Shown in pieces: positions 26,128 through 36,213 of a stretch of 64,000 bases of DNA. This stretch comes from Lysobacter prati (lineage in GTDB: Bacteria > Pseudomonadota > Gammaproteobacteria > Xanthomonadales > Xanthomonadaceae): NCBI RefSeq assembly GCF_009765215.1, contig NZ_VLNV01000005.1, positions 1 to 64,000 on the forward strand, read 5' to 3'. The translations under genes were made by a program, and so were the position numbers. The notes under the pieces are model-generated. The model made no database searches. It saw only the letters and a program-made list of their open reading frames with translations, and was not told where the DNA came from. How positions within the stretch are numbered: the first letter of the stretch is position 1; every line of letters starts with the position of its first letter.

Positions 26128-28872
26128 TTACTTCGTGACGCTCAGCTTTGTCTTCGCGCGAATGTCTTCGCTCGACGCGCCGACCTGCACTTCATAGCTG
26201 CCCGGATCGACCGCGTACGCCTTCACGCCTTCATCGTAGTAGCGCAGGTCGACCGACGGATCGAGCTTGAACGTCAGCGTGCGCTCCTCGCCCGGCTGCA
26301 GGTTCACGCGCTGGAAGCCACGCAGGTCCTTGCGCGCACGCGGCTGCTTCGGATCGAGCGCGTGCACATACAGCTGCACGACCTCGTCGCCGGCGCGCTT
26401 GCCGCTGTTGCGCACCTTGACCGTCGCCGTCACCGGCTGCTTCGGACCGGCCTTGGGCCGGTCGAGTCGCAGATCGGAGTAGGCGAACGTCGTGTACGAC
26501 AGGCCGTGGCCGAACGGATACAGCGGCTCGCCCTCGAAGTAGCGGTAGGTGCGTCGCTGCATCGAGTAATCGTCGAATGCCGGCAGCTTCTCGTCGGCCT
26601 TGTAGAACGTGACCGGCAGGCGACCGGCGGGGTTGGCATCGCCGAACAGCACGTCCGCCACTGCGTTGCCGCCGCGCTGGCCCGGATACCAGGCCATCAC
26701 GATCGCCGGCAGGTTCTGCTTGGCCCAGTCCACCGCCAGCGCGGAACCCGCGGTCAGCACCAGCACCACCGGCTTGCCGGTCGCGTGCAGGGCTTCGAGC
26801 AGTTTCCGCTGTGTTGCGGGCAGGCGCATGTCGGTGCGGTCACCGCCGGCGAAACCCGGGTAGCTGACCGTCATCTCCTCGCCTTCGACGTCGCCGGTGA
26901 GGCCGCCGACGAAGATCACCACGTCGGAATCGCGCGCGGCCTGCAGCGCTTCCTCGAACGGCGGCTTGGCACCGGGCATGCGCCAGGCCAGGCGTACGCC
27001 AGCGTCACGCTCGCCGTCGTAGTACTCGAGCTTGAGGTCGTAGCTGCGTCCGGCCTCCAGCTTCACGGTGGCGCTGTCAGCGCGCAGGCGGTCGCTGTCC
27101 TTCCACTGGTCGAGCAGCAGCTTGCCGTCGAGATAGAGGCGGAAGCCGTCGTTGGCCGAAGCTTCGATCTGGTAGGTGCCCGACACCGGCGGCAGCAGCT
27201 GGCCGCTCCAGCGGATACTGAAGTTGTCAGAGGGCACCGATTGCCCACCGTGCGCCTCGCCGCGCGCCATCAGGTTGTCGGTCGGCGAACCGCGGTCCCA
27301 GCGGAAGCCGATCTGCGAATCGACGCGAACCAGCGCCGGCTTGCCGGACAGGTCGCGGCTGCGGAAGTACTCGCCGCGCAGGCCGCGTTCGCTCGAGCCC
27401 TTCTCCGGTCGCAGGTACTGCGGTTCGATCAGCGGCGTGGCCGCCGGATCGTCGCGACCTTCCACCAGGTCGACGCCGCGCGCATGCACGACCTGCGCAT
27501 TCGGCACGGCCTCACGGATGCCCTGCAGGATCGTCACCGGGGCGGCCGGCGTGCCGTAGTAGTTGCCGAGCAGCGCCATGGTGTCGTCGGCGGTCGGGCC
27601 GATCGCGGCAATGCGTTTCATATCGCGCGACAGCGGCAGCACGCCGTCGTTCTTGAGCAGCACGATCGACTCCTGCGCAACCTTGCGCGACAGCACGTCA
27701 TGCGCGGGCGCCTGGTTCACCGAGTACGGGATTCCGGCCCAGCGCACCTTCTCCGGCGGGTCGAACATGCCAAGGCGCATCCGCGCGATGAACAGCTGCG
27801 TCAGCGCGTGGTCGATCTCGGCCTCGGTGATCAGGCCCTTCTTCACCGCCACCGGCAGCGACGGCGTGTACGTGTCGCCGCAGTCGAGCTGGGTGCCGTT
27901 CTTGACCGCCAGCGCGGCGGCTTCCTCCGGCGTGGCAACGATCTTGTGGTGCTTCCAGATGTCGACGATGGCCCAGCAATCGGAGACTACGTAACCCTTG
28001 AAGCCCCACTGGCCGCGAAGCGTGTCCTGCAGCAGGAACTTGCTGGCGCTGGCGGATTCGCCGTAGACGCGGTTGTAGGCGCCCATCACCGCATCGACCT
28101 GGCCTTCCTTCACCAGCACCTCGAACGCCGGCAGGTAGGTCTCGTAGAGGTCGCGCGGGCTCGGCTTCGCATCGAAGGTGTGGCGGTCCGCCTCCGGGCC
28201 GCTGTGCACGGCGAAGTGCTTGGCGGTGGCGTCGAGCTTGCGGTACTTCGGATCGTCGCCCTGCAGGCCCTTCACGAACGTCACGCCCATGCGCGAGGTG
28301 AGGTAGGGATCCTCGCCGTAGGTTTCCTGGCCACGGCCCCAGCGCGGGTCACGGAAAATGTTGATGTTGGGCGACCAGAACGTCAGGCCCTGGTAGCGGC
28401 CATGCTGTCCCTGCCGCGCGAACTCGTGGTGCTTGGCGCGCGCCTCGTCGCTGATGACGGTGGCGATCTGGCCCATCAGCGGGACGTCGAAGGTCGCCGC
28501 CATGCCGATCGCCTGCGGAAACACGGTCGCCGCGCCGGCTCGGGCGACACCATGCAGCGCCTCGTTCCACCAGTCGTAGGCCGGTACGCCGAGGCGCTCG
28601 ATGGCGGGCGCGCCGTTCTGCATCTGCGCGGCCTTTTCCTCGAGCGTCATCCGCGAAACCAGATCGGCGGCGCGCTCCTCGAAGCTGCGGTCGAGATCAA
28701 GGTAAGCCGGCGCCTTGGCGTCGGTCGGCGTCGCGCTCAGCGCCTGTGCACTGGCGACCAGAAGCACGCCAGCGATGGCCCACCGCAGCGAACGTGCTCG
28801 ATCCGCCCTCTTCCCGTCATCCCCGCGCAGGCGGGGACCCAGCGACTTTGCCTTCATGTTCATCCCTTTCAT
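26128..28872 (-). CDS. GH3 beta-xylosidase/glucosidase with PA14 insert, secreted
   Basis: A 914-residue family 3 glycosidase. The nucleophile is Asp298 in GYVVSDCWAI. The (alpha/beta)8 domain begins near LDRSFEERAADLVSRM. The second domain carries a PA14 insertion at about residues 495-635 (GLRGEYFRSRDLSGKP onward), and a fibronectin-III-like domain closes the protein. This layout is common in beta-xylosidases of xylan loci. The ATG overlaps the stop of the preceding GH43 as ATGA. Residues 10-20 (SLGPRLRGDDG) are encoded by a REP hairpin, and the hydrophobic signal sequence follows only at residues 31-47, giving an unusually long n-region. Confidence 0.9.
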   Translation of the reverse strand: MKGMNMKAKSLGPRLRGDDGKRADRARSLRWAIAGVLLVASAQALSATPTDAKAPAYLDLDRSFEERAADLVSRMTLEEKAAQMQNGAPAIERLGVPAYDWWNEALHGVARAGAATVFPQAIGMAATFDVPLMGQIATVISDEARAKHHEFARQGQHGRYQGLTFWSPNINIFRDPRWGRGQETYGEDPYLTSRMGVTFVKGLQGDDPKYRKLDATAKHFAVHSGPEADRHTFDAKPSPRDLYETYLPAFEVLVKEGQVDAVMGAYNRVYGESASASKFLLQDTLRGQWGFKGYVVSDCWAIVDIWKHHKIVATPEEAAALAVKNGTQLDCGDTYTPSLPVAVKKGLITEAEIDHALTQLFIARMRLGMFDPPEKVRWAGIPYSVNQAPAHDVLSRKVAQESIVLLKNDGVLPLSRDMKRIAAIGPTADDTMALLGNYYGTPAAPVTILQGIREAVPNAQVVHARGVDLVEGRDDPAATPLIEPQYLRPEKGSSERGLRGEYFRSRDLSGKPALVRVDSQIGFRWDRGSPTDNLMARGEAHGGQSVPSDNFSIRWSGQLLPPVSGTYQIEASANDGFRLYLDGKLLLDQWKDSDRLRADSATVKLEAGRSYDLKLEYYDGERDAGVRLAWRMPGAKPPFEEALQAARDSDVVIFVGGLTGDVEGEEMTVSYPGFAGGDRTDMRLPATQRKLLEALHATGKPVVLVLTAGSALAVDWAKQNLPAIVMAWYPGQRGGNAVADVLFGDANPAGRLPVTFYKADEKLPAFDDYSMQRRTYRYFEGEPLYPFGHGLSYTTFAYSDLRLDRPKAGPKQPVTATVKVRNSGKRAGDEVVQLYVHALDPKQPRARKDLRGFQRVNLQPGEERTLTFKLDPSVDLRYYDEGVKAYAVDPGSYEVQVGASSEDIRAKTKLSVTK
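28815..28838. repeat. REP hairpin inside the GH3 coding sequence
   Basis: GTCAT-CCCCGC-GCAG-GCGGGG-AC is the same repeat as at 26004-26026. Here it is in frame within the first 20 codons of the GH3 gene and encodes part of SLGPRLRGDDG. Confidence 0.75.
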
Positions 28873-30548
28873 CGGCTTCCCTCCACACGCGCATAGGGCC
28901 CCACCACCGCGCCGACGAACCCGCCGGCGACATCGGTGCTGAGGATGGTTCCGTCGTCATCGCGGCGCAGCCACTGCCAGCCCTTGCCGTCGGCATCGAA
29001 GGCGAACGAGTAGGCACCGCGGTCGCCGGCGATCTTCAGTTTCAAATTCTTCGCATTCGCAATGGTCTTCGTGGCGACGGTGCCGGCCTTGCCGTCGCTG
29101 CTGCGCTGCAGGAACAGCTCAAGGCCGGCGCCAGCGCGACGAACACCGAGGAAGTACCAGTAGCGTTCGTTCTGGAACGCGACGATGCCTGCTTCCGTGC
29201 CAGCTTCCGTCGGCACCGTCAGCGCGGTACTCGACTCGAAGGCCAGGTGCTGCTGCCGCCGTGCCAGGAAAGAGGGATTGCGCAACGTGTCCAGGCCTTC
29301 CGTCAGCGGATGGATCGCCAGCTGGCCAGGCTTCGCGGCCAGATCGGCCCAGGGCTGCTTCGGTACGCGCACATACATCCAAGCACGATCGAGCGCGGGC
29401 TTGTCGAACTCGTCGCGCCAGGTGAAGTTGCCGGTCATCGGTGCCTGCGACTTGCCTTGCTCCATGAAACGAGGCCCCGGTAGGACCTGCGGGATCGCGC
29501 GCCCGTGGTCGAGGATGACCGGCCAGCCGTCCTTCCACGTCACCGGCAGCAGGTAGGTCTCGCGCCCGGTGTTGTAGTGCACGCCGCCGTAGTTGCGGCT
29601 GGCCAGGAAGATCGCCCACCAGCTGCCATCGAGTCCTTCCACCAGATCGGCATGGCCGGCGTTGGTGATCGGGTTCGCGCGCGCCGGATCGAGGTCGCGC
29701 TGGGTCAGGATCGGGTTGCCCGGGTAAGGCGCATATGGGCCCCACACATTGCGGCTGCGCAACACCACCTGCGAATGGTCCGGTCCGGTGCCGCCTTCGG
29801 CGCAGACCAGGTAGTACCAGCCTTCGCGCTGGTAGATGTGCGGGCCTTCGATCCAGATCGGGTTCTTCGAAGGATCCACGCCACCATCGATCAACACCTT
29901 GCGCGGACCGACCGGCTTGCGCTGCGCCAGGTCGAACTCCTGCATCCAGATCGCACGGTGACCGTCGTAGCGCGGCTTGCCTTGCGGCTCACCGTTGTTG
30001 AGCAGGTAGGCCTTGCCGTCGGCGTCGAAGAACAGCGACGGGTCGATGCCGTCGATGGTCGGCAGCCAGACCGGATCGGACCATGGGCCGGCCGGATCCT
30101 TCGCGGTCACCAGGAAGTTGCCGCCGTTGTCGACCGCGGTGTTGACGACGTAGAAGGTATCGTCGTGATACGCGATGGTCGGCGCGAACACGCCACGCGA
30201 CATGCCCAGACCGTCGAAGTCCAGCTGCGACGGCCGCTCGATCGCGTTGCCGATCTGTTTCCAGTGCACCAGGTCGCGGCTTTCGAATACCGGAATGCCC
30301 GGGAAGTAGGAAAAGCTGGAGTTGACCAGGTAGTAGCGGTCGCGCGCGCGGACCACCGCCGGATCGGGATGGAACCCGGCAGCCACGGGGTTGCGGAAGC
30401 TCCCTTCCGGCAACGGCTGCTCGAACGTGGCGTCGTTGCCGCGGTACTCGAACCAGTCGAACATCACCGGCTCGCTCGCCTGCACCGATGCCCCCGACAA
30501 CGCCAGCAGCAACGAAACCACCCGCCTCGACAATTGCCGCATCGTCAT
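28869..30548 (-). CDS. GH43 beta-xylosidase/arabinofuranosidase, secreted
   Basis: A 559-residue family 43 enzyme with signal peptide ([20 protein letters not shown]). Catalytic acids are Asp62 in AGFHPDPAVV, Asp169 in TIDGIDPSLF and Glu234 in IWIEGPHIY. A C-terminal beta-sandwich of about 190 residues (from TWRDEFDKPALDRAW) matches the GH43_C2 domain of beta-xylosidases, which helps form the xylose-binding pocket. The start at 30548 overlaps the mannonate dehydratase stop; ATGs at 30560 and 30542 are alternatives. The stop overlaps the GH3 start, so the three genes are translationally linked. Confidence 0.9.
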   Translation of the reverse strand: MTMRQLSRRVVSLLLALSGASVQASEPVMFDWFEYRGNDATFEQPLPEGSFRNPVAAGFHPDPAVVRARDRYYLVNSSFSYFPGIPVFESRDLVHWKQIGNAIERPSQLDFDGLGMSRGVFAPTIAYHDDTFYVVNTAVDNGGNFLVTAKDPAGPWSDPVWLPTIDGIDPSLFFDADGKAYLLNNGEPQGKPRYDGHRAIWMQEFDLAQRKPVGPRKVLIDGGVDPSKNPIWIEGPHIYQREGWYYLVCAEGGTGPDHSQVVLRSRNVWGPYAPYPGNPILTQRDLDPARANPITNAGHADLVEGLDGSWWAIFLASRNYGGVHYNTGRETYLLPVTWKDGWPVILDHGRAIPQVLPGPRFMEQGKSQAPMTGNFTWRDEFDKPALDRAWMYVRVPKQPWADLAAKPGQLAIHPLTEGLDTLRNPSFLARRQQHLAFESSTALTVPTEAGTEAGIVAFQNERYWYFLGVRRAGAGLELFLQRSSDGKAGTVATKTIANAKNLKLKIAGDRGAYSFAFDADGKGWQWLRRDDDGTILSTDVAGGFVGAVVGPYARVEGSR

Positions 30549-31810
30549 CACCAGTCCCACATCGAGCCGTCTTCCAGGCGCGCGATGGGCAGCTGCTTGG
30601 GCGAGTACGGGTAACGCGCGGCGAGCTTCTCGTCGATGGTCACGCCGTGGCCCGGCGTGTCGCCGACATGCAGGCGACCGTCGCGGAACACGTAATCGTG
30701 CGGGAACACTTCATTGGTCTCTTCGGAATGGAACATATACTCCTGTATGCCGAAGTTCGGCACCCAGGTGTCGAAATGCAGGGCCGCGCCCATGCACACC
30801 GGCGAGAGATCGGTGGCGCCGTGGAAACCGGTGCGCACCTGGTGCAATCCGGCGAAGTCGGCCAGGCGACGCAGGTGGGTGATGCCGCCGCCGTGGACAA
30901 TCGTGGTGCGGATGTAGTCGATCAACTGGTTCTCGATCAGGTGCTTGCAGTCCCAGATCGAGTTGAAGATCTCGCCCACCGCCAACGGCGTGACCGAGTG
31001 CTGGCGGATCAGCTCGAACGACTTCTGGTTCTCGGCCGGGGTGGCGTCTTCCAGCCAGAACAGGCGGTAAGGCTCGACGTCGCGGGCCAGGCGCGCAGCC
31101 TCGATCGGGCTCAGGCGGTGGTGCACGTCGTGCAGCAGCTCGACATCGTTGCCGTGGTCCGCGCGCAGTTGCTCGAACAGCTTCGGCACGACTTCCAGGT
31201 ACTTCGGCGTCGACCACACGGTCTCGGCGGGCAGCTCGCTCTCGGCCGGCTCATAAGGCTTGCCGCCGCTGGAGATGCCGTAGGCCTTCTTCACACCCGG
31301 TACGCCGCACTGCGCGCGCACGGCGAGAAAGCCCTTCTCGCGGTACTTGCCGACTTCCTCGCTGGCCTCGCTGATATCGCGACCGTTGGCGTGGGCATAG
31401 ACCAGCGCGCCTTCGCGCGAGCGTCCACCCAGCAGCTGGTACAGCGGCAGGCCGGCCATCTTGCCGAGGATGTCCCACAGCGCGACATCGACCGCGGCAA
31501 TGGCGGTCATCGTCACCGGTCCACGGCGCCAGTAGGCGCCGCGATAGAAGAACTGCCAGATGTCCTCGATTCGGCCGGCATCGCGGCCGATCAGGTTCGG
31601 CACGAGGTGGTCCTGCAGGTACGACGCCACCGCCAGCTCGCGGCCGTTGAGCGTCGCGTCGCCCAAGCCGACGACGCCCGAGCGGGTTTCGATGCGCAGG
31701 GTGACGAAGTTGCGTCCCGGGCAGGTGACGATGACGCGCGCGTCGACGATCTCGCGGTCGCGCGAAGAGCCATGTGTCGTGGTTTCAGTTTGGTGGCTGG
31801 TGCTCATCAT
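30548..31810 (-). CDS. manD: D-mannonate dehydratase, enolase superfamily (ManD type)
   Basis: A 420-residue enolase-superfamily protein converting D-mannonate to 2-keto-3-deoxygluconate. Metal ligands lie in [21 protein letters not shown] and [11 protein letters not shown]; the conserved [10 protein letters not shown] and GVKKAYG loop regions are as in ManD/RspA proteins. It replaces the unrelated UxuA-type dehydratase used by E. coli. Mannonate activity is favoured over gluconate because uxaC and uxuB are in the same locus. MM start codons at 31810 and 31807 are equivalent choices. Confidence 0.92.
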   Translation of the reverse strand: MMSTSHQTETTTHGSSRDREIVDARVIVTCPGRNFVTLRIETRSGVVGLGDATLNGRELAVASYLQDHLVPNLIGRDAGRIEDIWQFFYRGAYWRRGPVTMTAIAAVDVALWDILGKMAGLPLYQLLGGRSREGALVYAHANGRDISEASEEVGKYREKGFLAVRAQCGVPGVKKAYGISSGGKPYEPAESELPAETVWSTPKYLEVVPKLFEQLRADHGNDVELLHDVHHRLSPIEAARLARDVEPYRLFWLEDATPAENQKSFELIRQHSVTPLAVGEIFNSIWDCKHLIENQLIDYIRTTIVHGGGITHLRRLADFAGLHQVRTGFHGATDLSPVCMGAALHFDTWVPNFGIQEYMFHSEETNEVFPHDYVFRDGRLHVGDTPGHGVTIDEKLAARYPYSPKQLPIARLEDGSMWDW

Positions 31811-31831
31811 CGAATCACTCGGCTGGATGCA

Positions 31832-33883
31832 TTACTTGATGGGGGTTTCGAACGGACCGGCCGGCAGGCCGGCGCCGTCAAAGAGGGTGCAGACCGGGCC
31901 ATCGGCCCAGCAATAGCGAACGCGCGTGACACCCACCGCCGCAGGGGCGCGCAGGCTCACGTTGTTGCCGCTGATGCGGGCATCGGCGTAATGGCAGCTG
32001 TCCTTCGCCGCGCCGCACAGTTCGAATCCGACCGGGCCGTCTGCACAGAAGGCGACCAGGCCGTCGCTGACATCGGCGAACGACACCACCACGGCATCGC
32101 CTTCGCGCTTTGCCGTCGCTGGCACTGGCCCCGAGGGCGGCTGCTTGTCGCCATAGATCTCGTGCCGTGCGGCGCGAGCGAGACGGCGACCGAGTTCCTG
32201 CTTGTTCGACGGGTGGATGTCGTAACGGTCGCCGATGTCGATCGCCACCGCCAGGCCGCTGCGCGCATCTTCATTGGCGACGATGCGCTGTGCCTCGCGC
32301 AGTTCAGCCCAGCCGCTTTCGGCCGGTTGCGTCTTCGGCATGCCAAAACCGGCCAGCTGAACGATCAGCACCGGCAGGTCGGCGCCAAAGCGCGAACGCC
32401 AGTCCTTGCGCCACATGCGCAGCAAGTCGGCGTAGCGATCGGCTTCGCCGGTGTTCGACTCGCCCTGGTACCAGAGCATGCCGCGGAAGCCGTACTTGCC
32501 GATCGGCGCAATCATGCCGTTGTAGAGCGTCGACAAACCTGCGGCCGTCTGCCACGGCGCGCGCGGCGGCGAGTCTTGGCCGGGCGCCGGACGATACTTC
32601 CAGGCGCCGTCGAGCGGCACCGTGGTTCCGTCCTTGAAGCGGATCGCGTAAGCCGACGCGGGGCCGCTCATGCCACCGGCGCGATAGGTGTCGAGCACGT
32701 TGATGGTGATCGCGTTGTCGCCGGTCTTCAGCAGGCCGGCCGGCAACGCATACTCGCGCCCGGATCCCGCGCCGTACGTGCTGCCGACACCATGGCCGTT
32801 GACCCAGGTCATGTCGACTTCGTCGATGGCACCCAGCAGCAACACCGCCTCCTGCGCGGCCTGCTCTTCCGTGAGCTTCACCGAAGTGCGGAACCAGACC
32901 ATGCCGTCGTACGCGGCCAGGTCCTTCACGCCCCACTCTTCCCACGCACCGAGCGCACGCGGCGCGTTGCGCCAGCCATCGTTCGCGGCGTAGCTCGCCA
33001 CCCACGGGTCGTCGCCCGCCTTGTAGTCCTTGCGCCCGCGCCACCACTTGGCCCAGACGTCGCCCCACTGGCCGACCGCGGCGACCGGATCGTTCGCGTA
33101 GGACGCCAGCACGTCGAGTTCGTCGTCGTACTGGCCTGAAGCGCGCAAGGCTTCGCCGCTGGTCCAGGCCTGGATGCGCGAGCCGCCCCAGGCCGCGGTG
33201 ACCAGGCCCATCGGCACCTTGACGGTCTTCTGCAGTTCGCGCGCGTAGTAGAAGCACGCCGCGGAGAAATCGGGCACGGTCTCCGGAGACGCCTTGAGCC
33301 ACTTCACCGACGTGGCGAAATGCTCCAACGGCGTGACGCTGCCGGTTTCGCCGACGGTGAGCATCCGGATACTGTCGTTGGCCGAGCCGGCGATTTCCGC
33401 GCGCGAGTCCAGCGTGCGATGCACCTGCAGCACCATGTTCGACTGGCCGGAGCACAGCCACACGTCGCCGACCATCACGTCGTCGACGCTCTGTTTCACG
33501 CCGCCCATTGCGCTGGCGGTGAGCGTGTACGGGCCGCCGGCCGCCATCGGCGGCAGCGACGCCTGCCATCGACCGTTCTCGTCGGCGCGAGCACTGGCCT
33601 GCTTGCGCGCAAGCGTCACCTTCACCACCTGCCCCGGCCCCGCCTGGCCCCACACGCGGATCGGCGCGTTGCGCTGCAGGACCGCGTGGTCCTGGAACAT
33701 CTCGTGCAGCAGAGGTGCCGGCCGGCGCTCGGTCGTCGTGGCGCCGGGCTGGTCCTGCAAGGGTTCGTGCGCGTTGCCGCCAGCGTTCGCCGCCGATGCA
33801 GCCGACACCGCGGACAAAGCCAGCGCCAGCACCAGCACGCCCGCCCGCGGGAGACGCAACGAGTTCGATGAAGTGGATTTCAT
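31832..33883 (-). CDS. SASA-family carbohydrate acetylesterase (acetylxylan esterase)
   Basis: A 683-residue secreted SGNH-fold esterase of the sialate O-acetylesterase family (DUF303). The signal peptide is at residues 1-32. The nucleophile is Ser148 in WLCSGQSNM and the C-terminal Asp-His pair lies in GDRYDIHPSNK; GMLWYQGESNTGEADRY is the conserved block III. A beta-sandwich of the galactose-binding type interrupts the hydrolase domain (about residues 290-410). Within a xylan operon the natural substrate is most likely O-acetyl groups of glucuronoxylan. It follows aguA after 6 bp. Confidence 0.88.
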   Translation of the reverse strand: MKSTSSNSLRLPRAGVLVLALALSAVSAASAANAGGNAHEPLQDQPGATTTERRPAPLLHEMFQDHAVLQRNAPIRVWGQAGPGQVVKVTLARKQASARADENGRWQASLPPMAAGGPYTLTASAMGGVKQSVDDVMVGDVWLCSGQSNMVLQVHRTLDSRAEIAGSANDSIRMLTVGETGSVTPLEHFATSVKWLKASPETVPDFSAACFYYARELQKTVKVPMGLVTAAWGGSRIQAWTSGEALRASGQYDDELDVLASYANDPVAAVGQWGDVWAKWWRGRKDYKAGDDPWVASYAANDGWRNAPRALGAWEEWGVKDLAAYDGMVWFRTSVKLTEEQAAQEAVLLLGAIDEVDMTWVNGHGVGSTYGAGSGREYALPAGLLKTGDNAITINVLDTYRAGGMSGPASAYAIRFKDGTTVPLDGAWKYRPAPGQDSPPRAPWQTAAGLSTLYNGMIAPIGKYGFRGMLWYQGESNTGEADRYADLLRMWRKDWRSRFGADLPVLIVQLAGFGMPKTQPAESGWAELREAQRIVANEDARSGLAVAIDIGDRYDIHPSNKQELGRRLARAARHEIYGDKQPPSGPVPATAKREGDAVVVSFADVSDGLVAFCADGPVGFELCGAAKDSCHYADARISGNNVSLRAPAAVGVTRVRYCWADGPVCTLFDGAGLPAGPFETPIK

Positions 33884-33889
33884 GCTGGC

Positions 33890-36142
33890 TCAGTTACCCG
33901 GCGCGAAAGGAAAGGAAAGGGCCTCGTAGTACTCGAGCGAATGCGCGGGCGGCGCGACACCTTCGGGCAACGGGCGCTGCGAGAACGTCTGGAAGTAGGC
34001 GATGCTGGCGTCGCGCCACCACTGCGCTTCCTTCTCCTGGATCGACAGGAAGGTGGCGACCTCGGCATGGCGCTCGGCGTCGATACGGCCGTCCAACCCC
34101 TTCCAGGTCTGCTCCATCTGCTTCACGCTGTCGACGCCGTGCGTGTAGCGGTAGACGAGTTCGTCCCACAACGTGCGGCCGGACTGCATGCGGTAATCCC
34201 ACGGCACGTGGTGGAACCACAGCAGGTTCTTCTCCGGCACGCGCTTGAGGTCGCCGAACTCGCGCGCCACCGGCGGCGCGTACTGGGCCACGGCATTGCT
34301 GCCGCTGGCGCTGCGGTCGAAGCCGATGCCGTCGCGGTTGGCGCGGTGGTAGTAGACCGAGGTCCAATCTGCGCGCGGACCTCCGGACACCCACGGACCC
34401 GGACCGTAGTGGTGGCCATTGCCCATCAGGTGATGCAGGCCGAGCGGCGTCATGTAGTCCACGACCGCTTCGCGCGAGCCCATCATCATCGCGACGATCG
34501 GGCCGACCACGTCGGCGTCGTTGGAGAAGGTCATCCGCGCCCATTCCTCGGCGATGGGTTTCGCCTTGAGCGACGGATCCCAGGCCATGCGGCCGAAGAC
34601 GTACCAGTTGGCCTGGTCGAACTGCGAACCGCTCCAGTTGCGGTCCGAACCGATGTTGGCGACGCCGGCCATGCCGGTCAGCGCGTACTTGTGCAGCGAT
34701 CCGTCGACGACTTTCGCCACGGTCGACCCCTTGCCGCGACGATGCGTGTCGGCCGCCAGGGTCTCCTCGTACATCGGCCCCAGGTAGGCCAGGTGGGTGG
34801 CGAAGCCCAGGTACTCCTTGGTGATCTGGAACTCCATCATCAGCGGCGTCTTCGGCATCGCACCGAACAGCGGATGGAACGGCTCGCGCGGCTGGAAGTC
34901 GATGGCGCCGTTCTTGACCTGCACGATGACGTTGTCGCGGAACTTGCCGTCGAGCGGCACGAACTCGCTGTAGGCCTGCTTGGCGCGGTCGTCCGGCTCC
35001 TCGTGCGAGTAGACGAACGCGCGCCACATCACCACGCCGGCATGCGGCTTGACCGCATCGGCAAGCATGTTGGCGCCGTCGGCATGGGTGCGGCCGTAGT
35101 CCTGCGGGCCGGGCTGGCCTTCGGAGTTGGCCTTGACCAGGAAGCCGCCGAAATCGGGGATGACCTTGTAGATCTCGTCCGCCTTGTCGCGCCACCACTT
35201 CTGCACCTGCGGATCAAGCGGATCGGCGGTCTTGAGGCCGCCGACTTCGATCGGTGCGCTGAAGCGCGCACTGAGATAGACGCGGATGCCATAGGGCCGG
35301 AACACGCCCGCCAGTGCCGCCGCCTTCTCCAGGTACATCGGCGTCAGGCTCAGGGCATTGGCGTTGACATTGTTGAGCACGGTGCCGTTGATGCCGAGCG
35401 AGGCATTGGCGCGGGCGTAATCGGTGTAGCGCGGGTCGAGGTAGTCGGGCAGCTTGTGCCAGTCCCAGATCGATTCGCCGGCGTAACCGCGCTCGACGTG
35501 GCGATTGAGGTTGTCCCAATGGTTGAGCACGCGCAGTTGCACGTGCGGAGCCTGGCGCAGGTCGAGCGCCGCCAGTGGCTGTGCGGTCTGGATCAGGCGC
35601 AGGAAGTGGAACGCGCCGTACAGCGCACCGACATCCTCGTTGGCGGCAATGACCGTGGCACGGTGGCCATCGACGGTGACGCTGCGGATCAGGTAGCCCT
35701 CGCGGCCCAGTCCCTGCAGCTTCAGACCAAGGCCGGCAATCAACGGCGAAGACGCGGGCGTGCCGACGATGACGGCGCCATCGGCGCTTACGGAATCCGA
35801 CAGCGCGGGCGCGGTGCCCAGCAGCCCGGACAGGCCGCGCAGCAGTTCGGCACGGGTGGCCGCCTGGGTCGGCGTCGCATCGGGGACGACCAGCTGCGAG
35901 ACCTGCGCGCGGTAAGCCGTGGCACTATCGGTCGGCAACAGGTGGTAACGCAGCCACAGGTCGTAGCCGTCCTCGGCGTGTGCGACCGGCACGGCCGACA
36001 GCGTCGCGACCAGGGCGAGCACGGCGATGCCGGCCACGCCCAGGCGCTGGAAGGCCTGGCGCAGCAGGCGCCGCGTCGCGGAGTTCGCGGTGGCGCTGTC
36101 GCTGCATGGGGCGGTTGTCGGTACCATGTGCTTCGTTGTCAT
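33890..36142 (-). CDS. aguA: GH67 alpha-glucuronidase
   Basis: A 750-residue enzyme releasing (4-O-methyl)glucuronic acid from the non-reducing end of aldouronic acids made by GH10 xylanases. The central barrel contains [20 protein letters not shown] and the catalytic region: acid Glu341 in [10 protein letters not shown], base Asp415 in [10 protein letters not shown], and Glu437 or Glu443 in [12 protein letters not shown] by comparison with Cellvibrio GlcA67A. A membrane-like segment at residues 36-56 with a basic front suggests export, with cleavage near AHA-ED. First gene of a six-gene operon and divergent from the LacI gene, with 71 bp between them. Confidence 0.94.
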   Translation of the reverse strand: MTTKHMVPTTAPCSDSATANSATRRLLRQAFQRLGVAGIAVLALVATLSAVPVAHAEDGYDLWLRYHLLPTDSATAYRAQVSQLVVPDATPTQAATRAELLRGLSGLLGTAPALSDSVSADGAVIVGTPASSPLIAGLGLKLQGLGREGYLIRSVTVDGHRATVIAANEDVGALYGAFHFLRLIQTAQPLAALDLRQAPHVQLRVLNHWDNLNRHVERGYAGESIWDWHKLPDYLDPRYTDYARANASLGINGTVLNNVNANALSLTPMYLEKAAALAGVFRPYGIRVYLSARFSAPIEVGGLKTADPLDPQVQKWWRDKADEIYKVIPDFGGFLVKANSEGQPGPQDYGRTHADGANMLADAVKPHAGVVMWRAFVYSHEEPDDRAKQAYSEFVPLDGKFRDNVIVQVKNGAIDFQPREPFHPLFGAMPKTPLMMEFQITKEYLGFATHLAYLGPMYEETLAADTHRRGKGSTVAKVVDGSLHKYALTGMAGVANIGSDRNWSGSQFDQANWYVFGRMAWDPSLKAKPIAEEWARMTFSNDADVVGPIVAMMMGSREAVVDYMTPLGLHHLMGNGHHYGPGPWVSGGPRADWTSVYYHRANRDGIGFDRSASGSNAVAQYAPPVAREFGDLKRVPEKNLLWFHHVPWDYRMQSGRTLWDELVYRYTHGVDSVKQMEQTWKGLDGRIDAERHAEVATFLSIQEKEAQWWRDASIAYFQTFSQRPLPEGVAPPAHSLEYYEALSFPFAPGN

Positions 36143-36213
36143 TCCCTGTCCGATGTCACTTTGGTGTAGATAAGAATGTCTGCGCCGACCTAAGCCGCGC
36201 TAAGGAAGGAACG

